Notes under the pieces: model-generated | Told to the model about the DNA's origin: nothing | Database searches by the model: none | What the model saw: the letters and a program-made list of their open reading frames with translations, nothing else | Assembly (NCBI GenBank): GCA_947095535.1 | Contig: OX352773.1 | Location: forward strand, 207,596,093-207,660,092 | Length of the DNA stretch: 64,000 bases | Direction of reading: 5' to 3' | DNA from: Poecilobothrus nobilitatus | Lineage: Eukaryota; Arthropoda; Insecta; Diptera; Dolichopodidae | Part shown: positions 1-9,490 of the stretch, piece after piece | Numbering within the stretch: the stretch's first letter is position 1 | Layout: each line of letters starts with the position of its first letter | Made by a program: the position numbers and the translations under genes

Positions 1-21
1 TTAATAACAACTGATTCGAAG

Positions 22-160
22 ATATAATTAGTTGAAAGAATATTTTACATATGTATATTGTGAAATATATGTTGTTTCTTATGGCAACATTGCTATGATG
101 GATAAAAAATTGGATGATATATTATCTAGTATTATAAAAAAAGAAAAATACAAATAAACT
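22..160 (+). repeat. diverged dispersed repeat, copy 1
   Basis: This stretch aligns by eye with 13181-13341. Both have ATAATTAGTTG near the start, then ATATTTTACATA, then an ATAAAATTGGATG-like core followed by an A-run and GAAAAATAC. The copies are clearly diverged with small gaps. No coding potential is visible. It is an old repeat of unknown class. Confidence 0.5.
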
Positions 161-185
161 AATTTATGTTGAGAAACTGAAGGCA

Positions 186-606
186 AAAAATTAACAATGT
201 ATAAGGATTAAGCCGGTAAATAAAGGAGTTGTATCAGATGTCACTATGAGAAAAGTTAAATCGAACATTAACGCAAAGGATAAAAATATACTTTGCAGAG
301 ATTAAAAGCATAACAAACAGAGGAGTTATTGGAAAACCAGGGAAGCAGAAAAGTGTGCAACATTAAAAAATTAAGTTATCAAAATTATGGGCTAAGATTT
401 TACTATTAGCTATATTAAAATGAAGAAACTGAGAATTAAAATAGCACAATTCAAGAAAAAATGAGCAGCAGTTGTAAGAAACAGCCATGGAAACAGTTGT
501 ATTTGCTTTCAGAGAAACGTTTCAATTCTCCTATTTGCCGTTAATAAAATACCTCCTATTATTAGTTGATGAATTATATATTTTATATAAGGAACGAGAG
601 GACTGA
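186..606. other. intergenic, no gene seen
   Basis: This is AT-rich sequence with stops in all frames. I see no gene, RNA or repeat structure that I can support. Confidence 0.5.
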
Positions 607-1669
607 AATTGACTACCATTTTTTCTTCTACGTGAGTTCTCTATGTATGTAGTTACTTTATGTTTATACATACTACATACTTAAATTGGTCATTACCACT
701 GTTAGTAAAGTATTAATTAATGTTAGTAATGATGTTAATGGTAACTAATAAAAAACAAAAAAAACTAGCATTGCAAAAAAGAAAAAAAAAAGAAACTAAC
801 ATGCAAGTAAGATTGCAAATGACAGACTAATCAAGCATACTACGAGAATTTACCATGCTCGCGTAAAGTCTGGCCTCAGTGTAGATTTGTTAACGCTAAT
901 ATCGAAGAGCTCAGACCTTGAGTTTGTCTCTCTTAATATACACGAAATAAGCTCAAATTTGCCGTAGTCTGTAGAATGGTGTGACACATTAAAAAGCTCG
1001 ACCGATCTCAAATTATTTAGATTTTATCTATACCTCATATTTTGTTCTCGAATAGAAGGGGAGTTGATATCACCGCGAACAATCTGCTGAACGAATATGA
1101 TATCCGCCACTAGACAACGTGACTGTTCAGTGAGGGAGTTCAAATTAATTAAAGAAAGTCTAGTTTCATATGAAGGAAGACGTATAGGATCAGCCCAAGC
1201 AAGGTTGCGTAAAGTGAAACGAAAATCTTTTTTGGACTGATTCAATACGTAAAATGTCTATATCACGATATGGACACCATACTTGGCTTGAGTATTCAAG
1301 TATAGGTCTTACATAAGTAATGAAAATTTGCTTAGCAAAATAGGGATCAGAAAACTCTTGAATTAAAAATTGTTCTAAGAGGATAATGGTATGGATTTTC
1401 AAATTGAGTTAATTGTTGTATTCATGCGGTTTAAATTAACTTCTATTAGTCAGGCATTTAATATTTTTTCCAAATTAGGCTGTCAATGATTAATCATTTG
1501 TAAACATTGGCGAAATGATATTTTTTCAAAAAATCATTCATTTTGAACATTAGTGCTAATGCTATTTATTATGCTTTACAAAATAATTTCGATCGTTTTC
1601 TACTTTTATCATAAAGCACCTATATACATACATAGAGAACTCACGTAGAAGAAAAAATCGTAGTCAATT
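607..1669. mobile_element. 1.06-kb segment bounded by 45-bp inverted repeats
   Basis: The left arm, about 607-651, starts AATTGACTAC and contains CTTCTACGTGAGTTCTC. It is the reverse complement, with one or two mismatches, of the right arm at about 1625-1669. Arms this long and well preserved suggest a terminal-inverted-repeat element or an inverted duplication. The interior is occupied by a LINE reverse-transcriptase relic (845-1402), so the segment is composite. No clear target duplication was found. Confidence 0.55.
845..1402 (-). pseudogene. non-LTR retrotransposon reverse transcriptase, C-terminal relic
   Basis: Read on the minus strand, 1402-1190 encodes a segment with YVRPILEYSSQVWCPY and IESVQKRF. 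These are the hallmark of the thumb/C-terminal part of insect CR1/Jockey-type LINE reverse transcriptases. The reading then continues in another frame (about 1245-1024) through a block with RNLAW and DPIRLPSYETR. It meets an in-frame stop at 1024-1026 and goes on recognisably (an LRS...LFNVSHHSTDYGKFELI-like block) to about 845. The frameshift, the internal stop and the missing palm domain make it a dead fragment. It sits inside the 607-1669 inverted repeats. The element family (CR1 versus Jockey) cannot be fixed from this piece. Confidence 0.75.
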
Positions 1670-2188
1670 TAATTCATTTGAAATCACCCCAAGATCTTTT
1701 TTGGGGATATTTCGTAAAAAGATGACCGTATTTTTGGTATACCATCAAAGAACATAAGAAAAACAAAACAAAAAAATATTTTTTCATTCATCCAGTATAA
1801 TTCATTTTCTTCGAACTGATTTTTTTTTTCTCTAAAAATTGATTTTATATTGTTACATACATACATACATACATATTTATTTATGCATCACAAACAAATG
1901 TTCTTATAATTTTAAAATGTAATTTTATAGATCTCATAAGAATAACTCTACACAACCCATAGACAATATTTGAGGGCCAACAAAATTTTATTATAATATT
2001 GCAAGTGTATGTAAATTGTAACGGAGATCTATTTGTTTTTATTTAGAAGAATATTTTTTCTAAAAATGAAAAAATATTTTTGGATGGAATACTGAAATTC
2101 TCTAAAATATTGGTATTAACCTTTGTGGACCCACAAAGGTATAGTAAGTTAAGATCAAATTTATTGAATGTATAATTACATATATTAA
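1670..2188. other. intergenic, TACA microsatellite
   Basis: No gene is seen. A short (TACA)n tract lies at about 1852-1876. The rest is plain AT-rich sequence. Confidence 0.5.
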
Positions 2189-2727
2189 GGCTGGTTTTCA
2201 TTAGACCGATATATCCACGAAAATGTTAGAGCATAGGCAGAACATACAAAAATGCTGTGTTTGAAAGAGATTAAGATAAAAAAATATCCATGAAACATTT
2301 GAAAATATCCAAGAAAGTAACCATAAATATCCACGAATGAGATATGTATGCAAAAATTGTATATCTTACAAAAAAATTTCTACTACCATGGCATTTAAAT
2401 TTTGAAGTGTCAAAAAATAAACAAATGTTGAAATTTTATTTTTTAGTGAGAAACTATATTAAAATGACTATATTATCGATATAAAAATATTATTAATAAA
2501 CTATGTATATTATTTTTAACAACTTTATAAACAAAAAATTTTAAATTTTTAACTAAATATGAATATAAACATTAATAAATTATGTACAATTTTAACTGTC
2601 AAAGTGTTGCTGTAATATTTTTTAATTATATAATTTTTTTTCTCCCTCTTTCCCACTGGTAGTGCACTGTATTTTTCTCTTTCTAAAGTTGCGATAATAT
2701 CCATGAAATTTCTCATGAAAACCAGCC
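2189..2727. mobile_element. putative inverted-repeat element with iterated ATATCC motif
   Basis: GGCTGGTTTTCATTAGA at 2189 is matched by the inverted CTCATGAAAACCAGCC ending at 2727. This gives imperfect terminal inverted repeats of about 17 bp and a length of 539 bp. A motif of the form ATATCCANGAAA starts at about 2211, 2284, 2305, 2327 and 2697. No clean target duplication is visible. The segment 2476-2580 inside it is shared with 26157-26260 and 28489-28592, so the boundaries should be treated as provisional. Confidence 0.45.
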
Positions 2728-4262
2728 ATAATAATCAATAAAATAGATATGTAATCTATAGTCATAAAATAGATATGTAATTCTTTTTAGATAGCAGAAT
2801 TCTTAAAAGTATTTTTTGATATTGAATAAGGTAGCTACATATTCATACATAGTTAGTCATATCCAAAAACAGAATTTAAAAATTTTAAAAATTAAAAAGG
2901 TATTATTTAAAAGAAAAAACATTCTGCACAAAGGGGTTAACCCACTTACCATATCGTCGCCTCAGAAAATCATTGTTGTATGTGAAATTTTTTCAATTTT
3001 TGTTTTTAACGGTTTTCTACGTTTTTTTTTGTTCTCTTTCTAATGGTATTGTCCGCTTTTCGCTATCTTTTACTGTTTTAAAGATATCTGGTATGACTTT
3101 TGTTGTATGTATCAGTTTCTGATCAATATGAGTAGGCTTTTTGTTGGATGTGAAAAAATTTTGTTACATACAACAAATTTTCATACAAAAACATGAAAAA
3201 AATGTCAGTAAATTATTGTTGTATGTTATCTTTTTTGCAGCACAAAGTGTTTATTTATTGATTTTTTATAACACATTAGTACCACATTTGCATATTTAAT
3301 ATGATTTATTATTGTATGTGTTCAGTTTCGTATGTATACAATACATTTATATTATATTTTATAATATTCTAGTAGAAAATCAGACTAGTAAAGAACTGAT
3401 TACAAAGAATTAGTAAATGTTTTACCTAACCTATTACAATAATGTAAATTTAGATTTGCAAAATATTTTTTCGCTCCTAAAAACCTTTGGATATAACTTT
3501 TATTAAAACCGTAAGTTAAATGTGTACAATTTGACTGAAACTTTGAATAAGTACTATAAATTTAAAATAACTTACAGTTCAAATTGGAACGAAACTTGCT
3601 GTGGTAGGCCGGTCAATGTAATTGCAAGTGCCTTAATAAAACTAAATCCATAAAATAAAATAAATTCATTGGAAAAAATAAAAACGAAATTTGCTTTTGT
3701 GTCTTTTAGTTTTTCTCATTTAATACGACAACATTCCATATACAATTGTTGTATGTTATACATAGCCAACCCAAATTTATGCAAATTGTTACATACAACA
3801 AATGTTGTTTGAGTAAAAACGCTCCTAATTCCACCAAAGTTTGCGGCATGGATTAGAAAATTTGCACTTGGTTTCTTTATTCCCATAGCAATAGAGGTAT
3901 TAAGTTTAAAAAAATTCTACCGTACGGCTTTAGCACTATGCCTCTTTAAAACTTCAAAGTTGATTTACCACAAACTATGTTTTGCTACATACAACAATAA
4001 TTTTCTGAGGCGACGATATCTTTACAAAAAAAATTTAATTAAGAATATACAACTACATGAACAACAAAAAAGTTATTTTAATGTACGATATTTATAACAA
4101 CGCCTTTACAGTTGCAAGCCGAAACATTTAACGAAAACTTTGAAAAAAAAGGCTGTTTGTGTACAAAATAAATTTAGTGTTCCGATTCGACTTGTAAGAT
4201 ATTTAGGCATTGTTTATAAAATATTTTAAAATTTTTTATGAATATTTTTTTTTGTAACTGAT
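2476..4262 (+). repeat. dispersed repeat LR1, copy A, interrupted by an insertion
   Basis: Sequence on both sides of the 2955-4015 insertion is collinear with 26157-26665 and 28489-28997. It shares the AATAAACTATGTATATT start, the GCAGAATTCTTAAAAG block, the CACAAAGGGGTTAA block, and the tail after the insertion (ACAACAAAAAAGTTATTTTAATG to AACTGATGT). Copy A carries about 200 bp (about 2582-2790) missing from the other copies. There is no open frame. Confidence 0.75.
2955..4015. mobile_element. 1,061-bp non-autonomous DNA transposon with 29-bp TIRs
   Basis: The terminal inverted repeats begin CGTCGCCTCAGAAAAT and continue through ATTGTTGTATGT, with one mismatch over about 29 bp. ATAT lies directly outside both ends (2951-2954 and 4016-4019). 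The related repeat copies at 26.4 and 28.7 kb read CCATATCTTTTT without the element, so they serve as an empty site. This fits insertion with a 4-bp ATAT duplication, or a 2-bp TA duplication if the element starts one base further out. Seven exact copies of TTGTTGTATGT lie inside, in both orientations. No transposase ORF is present. The superfamily is uncertain. Confidence 0.85.
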
Positions 4263-4633
4263 GTTACATATGCATATCTATATAGATATTCCTCTCGTAA
4301 CACTTTTAAATTTTATTTTTAGAATAGTTAATAGAGGCCACACACGCTTCATTTGTATAATGTTTGATCAACGCGAACCGCTCAAGGAAGTCAGAGTGTG
4401 CTTCCTTAACCTAAAGCTGGAAAAGTATTACCAATGAGTACATATATAAAGAGTGTTGAAGTAGATAAAAAAAAAAAGGTCGTTTTATTCTTTGCTTTGC
4501 CCAGTTTAATAAGAAAAACATAAAAACAAAATCGTATATATTCGTAAATGGTACCTACCGCGTACGTACATAATTAAATTGCATACATAAAAATTGACAG
4601 TTGGGATTTGTAATTTGTATAATTGTGTTTAAC
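4263..4633. other. intergenic, no gene seen
   Basis: AT-rich sequence with no open frame, RNA gene or repeat that I can support. Confidence 0.4.
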
Positions 4634-5598
4634 GTATACCATAACCTACATTAATTTTTAGAAGACCTGGACATCGAAATACTTAAATGTGTTTGTGCAA
4701 ATTGTAAATGTATTTTGAGAAAAAGTTTCCAAAAATGACATTTCATAAAGATTTTTTTGTTCTTTTCTGTTTTTGTTTATGTTTAAGAAAAATGCCGATT
4801 TTTAACAATTTTCTTTTCGAGTTTTCGATATGAAATATTTACCCAAACATGCCAAATTGTATATTAAAATAAAATTTGGAAATTTTTCTTTAACATACCA
4901 AAATTTCAGCTTTCAACTCGAAATTTTTAACATATTTTCAACAAAATAAAATTTTTAGTTTTTCTCTAGCATTTCATATCGTCGCCATTTAATACGCTCA
5001 AAAAATTATGAGAGTACACAATTATAATAAATTAGTGAACATAACCTAATAATTTAAAAGCTTTCTAATAGATTGTACTGCAAATTTGGAAAATATATTT
5101 TAGTTCAAACTAAGTTTTTATATTTTTAATTATATTAAAAAATTATAAAATTTATATAAAAATAAAGTTTGAAGTTTTATCTTTATGTCAATAAAAAAAT
5201 TAACTTTCAAATCATATTTTTCAGCAATATTTTAAAGAAAAGAAAAAAAGAAGTACCAAATTCTGGTTAAGCAATTTTCGTTTTTTTCTATACAGTCTAT
5301 AAAAAAAAAATTATTGTAAATAGAATATTCATGTACTTACATGAAATAGAATAGTCTTTTTATGAATAAAATTTTAATTGCAATACTATTTGATAAGTAT
5401 TAGAAAAAAATTAGGTAATATTTTATTTTAAATAACTCTAAATTTTAGTAATATTTTATTTTATGTAGTCATATTTTTGTAGAGTTAAATTTTTGAATTG
5501 AATTATTATTTTTAAAAGATTTTATTGTATGAATACCTATTTAAAAAAATTAATTCAATTGCCTAATATTGCTTTTTTTAATAATTTCCTTAAATAAA

Positions 5599-6085
5599 GT
5601 GGGTGGAAAACATTCGGTTGTTGGGTATAAATCCAATTATAATAATAGCACGATATCTGTAGCTACTTTTAAATTTCCGGATAAAGAGCCTTTGAGAAGC
5701 TTAAAAGAAATTTGTACAAAGATCAGACTGGCAACCAAGAGCTTATAGTTCCAAATGTAAATTGCATTTTTCAGAATCGTGTTTTAAATTAAATAATGAT
5801 AAAAGTCCGCGTTTAATACCAGATGCAGTTCCAAGTATATTCACCAATTACTTGGTAAATTTAATAGAAACGAATGATAAAAACTTACGCGATGATAATA
5901 TAATTTTAAATTTCTATAATTTAGTTTTAAATGTTAGTGAAAAAATAAATTTAAAATACTGGAAATTATATAAAGGCCAACATAATATTATTTTATATAT
6001 TTTAATAGAAAATAATTACTTTAAATGTGATTTTAAATTTATAATAATAATTAATAACGATCTAAGTTACCTATTTGACAGGTAA
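5599..6085 (+). pseudogene. decayed THAP-domain protein (transposon-type)
   Basis: Frame 1 from about 5599 gives a stretch with ATFKFPDKEPLRS. A +1 shift near 5700 then gives FVQRSDWQPRAYSSKCKLHF, SESCFK and LIPDAVPSIF. In order these are the FP, W.P, C..HF and AVPSIF signatures of a THAP zinc-binding domain (C2CH). The first two zinc-binding cysteines are not seen: where they are expected, the reading has SVVGYKSNY. The last Cys and His (CKLHF) remain. An open tail of about 80 codons follows (to 6085). It has a W...Y......I.LYIL...N motif and a DL motif resembling the region after the THAP domain in insect transposon-derived THAP proteins. The frameshift and lost cysteines indicate a pseudogene. 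Confidence 0.7.
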
Positions 6086-6734
6086 TACAGAAATAAAAGA
6101 ATTTCAAAATACTGAACGATATTGAAAAACGCAAAAAATGAAATAGTATTATTGACTAAATTAACCTTTTTGATATGAAGGTACCTATATATAGTTGGGA
6201 TACAATCGTCATGTCATTTTTCATTTTTGCCCACTCAAGATCTATCTATCCGGTCGGAAAATATTGATTTTTTTGATATTTTTTTTGTTTTTTACTTTTT
6301 TTGATGTTGTTTTGTTGTAAATTAATTACTTTATTTTGTTTTATTAAATTTTATTTTAAATACATCATATTATTTAGTTAAAAAATTATTTATATATTAT
6401 TTGTATGTGTTAATAAATTTGTTTTTATTATTTTAGTTTAAGGCCTAGTCTTCAGGCGATACCACTTTAAAAATAATCGCCATATCCCCTACCTCAAAGG
6501 AAAAGGCGAATAACTTATAATATTAATTTATTTTATTATAGTAATAAAAATTTTAAATAAGTTAACATAAATTAACTTATTGGAAAAATAATTAAATAGT
6601 TTATTTTTTGCACTTAATTTTATATGCATTCTAAAAAATTTACAATATTTATTAAAGCAAATCGATATTGAATAAAAATTCGTTTTCAACATTTTTTTTG
6701 CTCAGTAATGTACCAAATTAATGCTTTTTTAAAA

Positions 6735-6972
6735 AGTTTTTAAGAAGCTTTTTTTTGTTGAAAAGTAGTTGGAAGACATGTTTTAAAATACATATTTATG
6801 AATGAAAATTTAAAAATTTTAAAAATTTCTTTTTACTAAAAAACGTAAAATAGATGGAACTTTAATGCTCCCTTAGGACGAAATTAAAAAAAATCTGTAG
6901 TTTTTGTGTTATTTCGAGTTTTCTAGGAGGACTACTATTTTTTTCCATAAGACTTACGTGTATTTTTTTGAA
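6735..6972 (+). repeat. old diverged copy of the DSR repeat
   Basis: This matches the middle and 3' part of the DSR units at 29.6-31.2 kb. Shared blocks are AAGAAGCTTTT, CATATTTATGAATGAAAAT, TTTTTGTGTTATTTC and TTTTTTTCCATAAGACT, in the same order and with similar spacing. The divergence is much greater than between the clustered copies. It lies inside the 4634-7047 inverted repeats. Confidence 0.65.
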
Positions 6973-7047
6973 AAAAAGGACTACTATTTAGCTTTCCTCT
7001 CTCAATGTCCAGGTCTTCTAAAAATTAATGTAGGTTATGCGTATACA

Positions 7048-7479
7048 CAAAAATTCTGGATGAGAAGAGTGGGAAGAGAATAAAAATAAAATAGATTACA
7101 TAAAATAATATATGAATGAATATTGGCAATATTGATGATGTATTTATTATTCCATATTTTTATTATACAATTGACATTATTTTGACAATACAAGTGTTTA
7201 CATTAATGGTGCTTTAATGGTGTTTACATTAATGGTACGTGGTGTAAAAACTTTCTTATATATTAAAAAATGAAAAACTGTAAAAAGTGTATTGCTAAAT
7301 TAATTCTGTAAATCTACAGGAAAAAAAATAGTGGCTTAAAATTTTTCCCAAATGCCACGTAAGTACCTATATCTATAATATATGTCTATTAGAATTAAAG
7401 TTCAAAACGTATTCTTTGGCAATTTTTAAAAAATTTAAAGTATGAACGCCATTAAAAAGATAAACAAATTCTTTTAATG
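7048..7479. other. intergenic with a short direct repeat
   Basis: No gene is seen. GTTTACATTAATGGT occurs twice within about 30 bp near 7196-7240. The rest is featureless AT-rich sequence. Confidence 0.4.
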
Positions 7480-7660
7480 TTCTTAAATAATATCTTGCAT
7501 AAGGGTAATTTTTCCGCCTTTGTTTTCAATTTGAAAAAATATAATTTCAAGAAAGAGTATAGGACCCAGCACAGAGCCCTGAGGTACGCCAAAATGTATT
7601 TTAACTCTACTACTAAATGTGTTCTCTATTTTTATAGTTTGTGTTCGATGTTGAGAATTA
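7480..7660 (-). pseudogene. non-LTR reverse transcriptase palm fragment
   Basis: On the minus strand, from about 7660 down to 7485, one frame reads RTQTIKIENT, then FGVPQGSVLGPILFL. The latter is the diagnostic GxPQGSxLGPxLF motif of LINE reverse transcriptases, which lies just before the catalytic ADD motif. About 60 codons remain. The expected downstream ADD motif is not present and the frame ends in a stop. It is a short dead fragment. It may derive from the same LINE family as 845-1402, but the two pieces cover different domains and cannot be compared directly. Confidence 0.7.
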
Positions 7661-7709
7661 ATTATAAAAAATTTTTAATTATAAAAATAAAAAAATATGA
7701 AATATTGAA

Positions 7710-7817
7710 ATTTATTTATTTATTTATTTAAAAACAATCTCCTACCACATACAATGTGGTAGAAAAGAGAACTCTGCCTTTCCCTTACAGGTGTGGCAGG
7801 AGTTTTATTTTACATTG
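7710..7817 (-). mobile_element. truncated 3' end of a SINE or LINE, (TAAA)n tail
   Basis: Read on the minus strand, this runs CCTGCCACACCTGTAAGG, GAAAGGCAGAGTT, then ACCACATTGTATGTGGTAG and a (TAAA)n tail at 7734-7710. The same module order (GCCACGCCTG, GGAAAGGCAGTG, then a TGTGGCAG block and an A-tail) forms the 3' half of the tRNA-derived SINE at 58577-58748. The 5' tRNA-like part is missing. A shared LINE/SINE 3' tail is an equally good explanation, given the LINE relic directly downstream on the same strand. Confidence 0.6.
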
Positions 7818-7929
7818 TTTAAAAAGTTTTCTAAAATCTTGTTATTATATTGCATGTTATATCCTTTTTTAGACCTATTTATGTAATTGTCATTAGACTT
7901 TCTTCTATTTTGACTATTTACGTTTTTAT

Positions 7930-8545
7930 AGTTTTTCCCATATCTGGGAATGATGAAAGAAAATACTTAGGCAAGATTTTAGACTTGGTTACAAAATCAA
8001 GATATCCGCTTTTTTCAGAATTTATATATACATGTAAAGTTCCTAAAAACAAGAGCAATCCTGGTTTCGTAACCGACTATAAAATTTCTTCAAAAAGATA
8101 CATTTATAGACAGAACCCGGAAAAGGGCAGCCTTTATTTTGTAATGATTTTTGTATTTCATTTTTACAGAACAAAGAATTTGAAATAATAGGGGTAAAAG
8201 AAGGCGAAGCGCGAAGGTAGTTGTGAAGGGAAGGGATGAAGAGTGGCTCGAAGAAAGATCCGTGTTGGACGCCATGAGGCTGATAGAAAATTGTTTGAAA
8301 CCTTTTGAAAATATTGAATAATTTATGTGATATTGAGGAGGGTTTTTATAGTTGGTTACAAAATCAGGGTATATCCACTTTTCCAAAATATTTTTATATA
8401 TATGTATATGCGAGATTTTGAATTAAAGAGATTTTAGAGTTGGTCAAAAAATTAGAGTATTTTCCTTTTTCCTGAATATTTACATGTATTATGTATAAAA
8501 GAGATTGCGAATTAGAAGGGATTTTAGAGTTGGTTACAAATTCAG
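7930..8545 (+). repeat. degenerate tandem repeat, TAGAGTTGGTTACAAAATC family, copy 1
   Basis: Units built around GATTTTAGAGTTGGTTACAAAATCA occur near 7975, 8341, 8430 and 8520, with one inverted unit near 8063. Spacing of the last three is about 90 bp. The same family occurs inverted at 16600-17190 and again at 55060-55310. Between units lies a GC-richer insert (8190-8325). Open frames across this block come from the repeat and are not treated as genes. Confidence 0.6.
8190..8325 (+). other. short coding-like GC-rich fragment, unidentified
   Basis: One plus-strand frame is open for about 43 codons and reads a basic stretch (RGKRRRSAKVVVKGRDEEWL) followed by a leucine-rich end and TAA. Its base composition is clearly richer in G than its neighbours. 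There is no start codon or matching upstream exon. I do not recognise it. It may be a retroelement fragment. Confidence 0.25.
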
Positions 8546-8559
8546 GATATTAATCTTAT

Positions 8560-8838
8560 TATCTTGCGAGTGTGTTCAAATTACTGTTTGTGTGACGTAT
8601 GTGGCATTTTTACTATCAAGACATTTCATTTAGTATCAATATTTTTCAAGTTTATTTTATATTTTATCAAAATTTTTCCAAGTTTATTTTATATTTCAAA
8701 ATATTTCATCTTTAAAATAGACACAAACAAAATATTAAATTAAAAATAAAACAACCGCAAAAAATTTATTTGACATGAATGTTGTTTTCCATTTGTGGCC
8801 ATTTTTAATTGTTCAAAGTGTCAAATTACTATCTCAAT
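8560..8838 (+). repeat. dispersed repeat LR2, copy 1
   Basis: This is collinear with 33335-33592. Both share GTGTGACGTATGTG, TATCAAGACATTT, AAAATAGACACAAACAAA, AATTTATTTGA and GTGTCAAATTACTATCTCAAT. The copies differ by substitutions and a duplicated TTCAAGTTTATTTTATATTT segment here. This copy is interrupted at 8838 by the 8839-9487 element. The other copy runs on without an insertion. Confidence 0.75.
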
Positions 8839-9487
8839 GGGCCTTTCCACACAAGTAGTGTCCTCTTTCGTTTCGTGACTACTTTCCTCTTTTTTTATTT
8901 CCACACTGTTCCTCTCGATAGTCGTTACTTTTATATGTGTGTGTAAATATTTCATTTTAATTTTTAAAACAAAATTTGTTGCGAGAGGTAGATAATAAAT
9001 ATAAAAAAAAAGCACGCATAAAACAAATAAATTTTTTTTTTTGGATTTACGTAACATAAGATTTTTTTGCCTGTAATTTTTAAATAATATATATTATATA
9101 TGTATGTACCTAGAAATAGAATAAACTCTGTACTGTGCACATAATTTCTTTTTGTCAATAGAATATATTTTAATAATTTCATCAAGTGAAAGATCAAAAA
9201 TCACTTTACTTTTTTAAAAATTTGCTGCGACCGTTTCAAAAACTTTTCTTTAATTTTCCAAACGAGAATGAAACGTATGTACACATAAAATTTTTTTGAC
9301 CCTCATAAAAATTTTTATTTGAGTTTTTGTTTGTGTTAGTGGACTAAATTTTTAAACTCTAAAATTTTGGTTTAAAAAATTACTCCTAAAAATCCCCACC
9401 ACAAATTTAGTTTATAGGCAAGAGGGTATGAAACGAAGGTAAAAGTAAAAAATGACGAAAGAGGACACTACTCGTGTGGAAAGGCCC
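8839..9487. mobile_element. 649-bp TIR element inserted in LR2
   Basis: The terminal inverted repeats begin GGGCCTTTCCACAC and continue AGTAGTGTCCTCTTTCGT, about 33 bp with one mismatch. AAT flanks both ends (8836-8838 and 9488-9490), a possible 3-bp target duplication. The related copy at 33.6 kb continues past CTATCTCAAT without this insert, which supports an insertion. It has no transposase ORF. A 3-bp duplication and GGG-starting ends would suit the PIF/Harbinger group, but AAT is not its usual TWA target, so the class is open. Confidence 0.75.
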
Positions 9488-9490
9488 AAT

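Larger units (their letters stand above)
4634..7047. mobile_element. 2.4-kb segment with about 42-bp inverted repeats enclosing a THAP relic
   Basis: The left arm (about 4634-4676), containing ATAACCTACATTAATTTTTA and AGAAGACCTGGACAT, is the inverted copy of 7003-7047. Only a few differences are seen. The interval encloses a degenerate THAP-domain gene (5599-6085) and a diverged DSR repeat (6735-6972). THAP domains form the N-terminus of P-element-type transposases, so a decayed THAP-bearing DNA transposon is a reasonable reading. No catalytic domain and no target duplication could be recognised. An inverted duplication is the alternative. Confidence 0.5.

Noticed and set aside
1684..1866. 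60-codon minus-strand open frame
   Set aside because: It is in repetitive AT-rich DNA, ends in the TACA microsatellite, and has no recognisable motif.
8090..9197. Several minus-strand open frames of 77-98 codons
   Set aside because: They run through the tandem-repeat family, LR2 and the 8839-9487 element. Composition follows the repeats and no motif is present.
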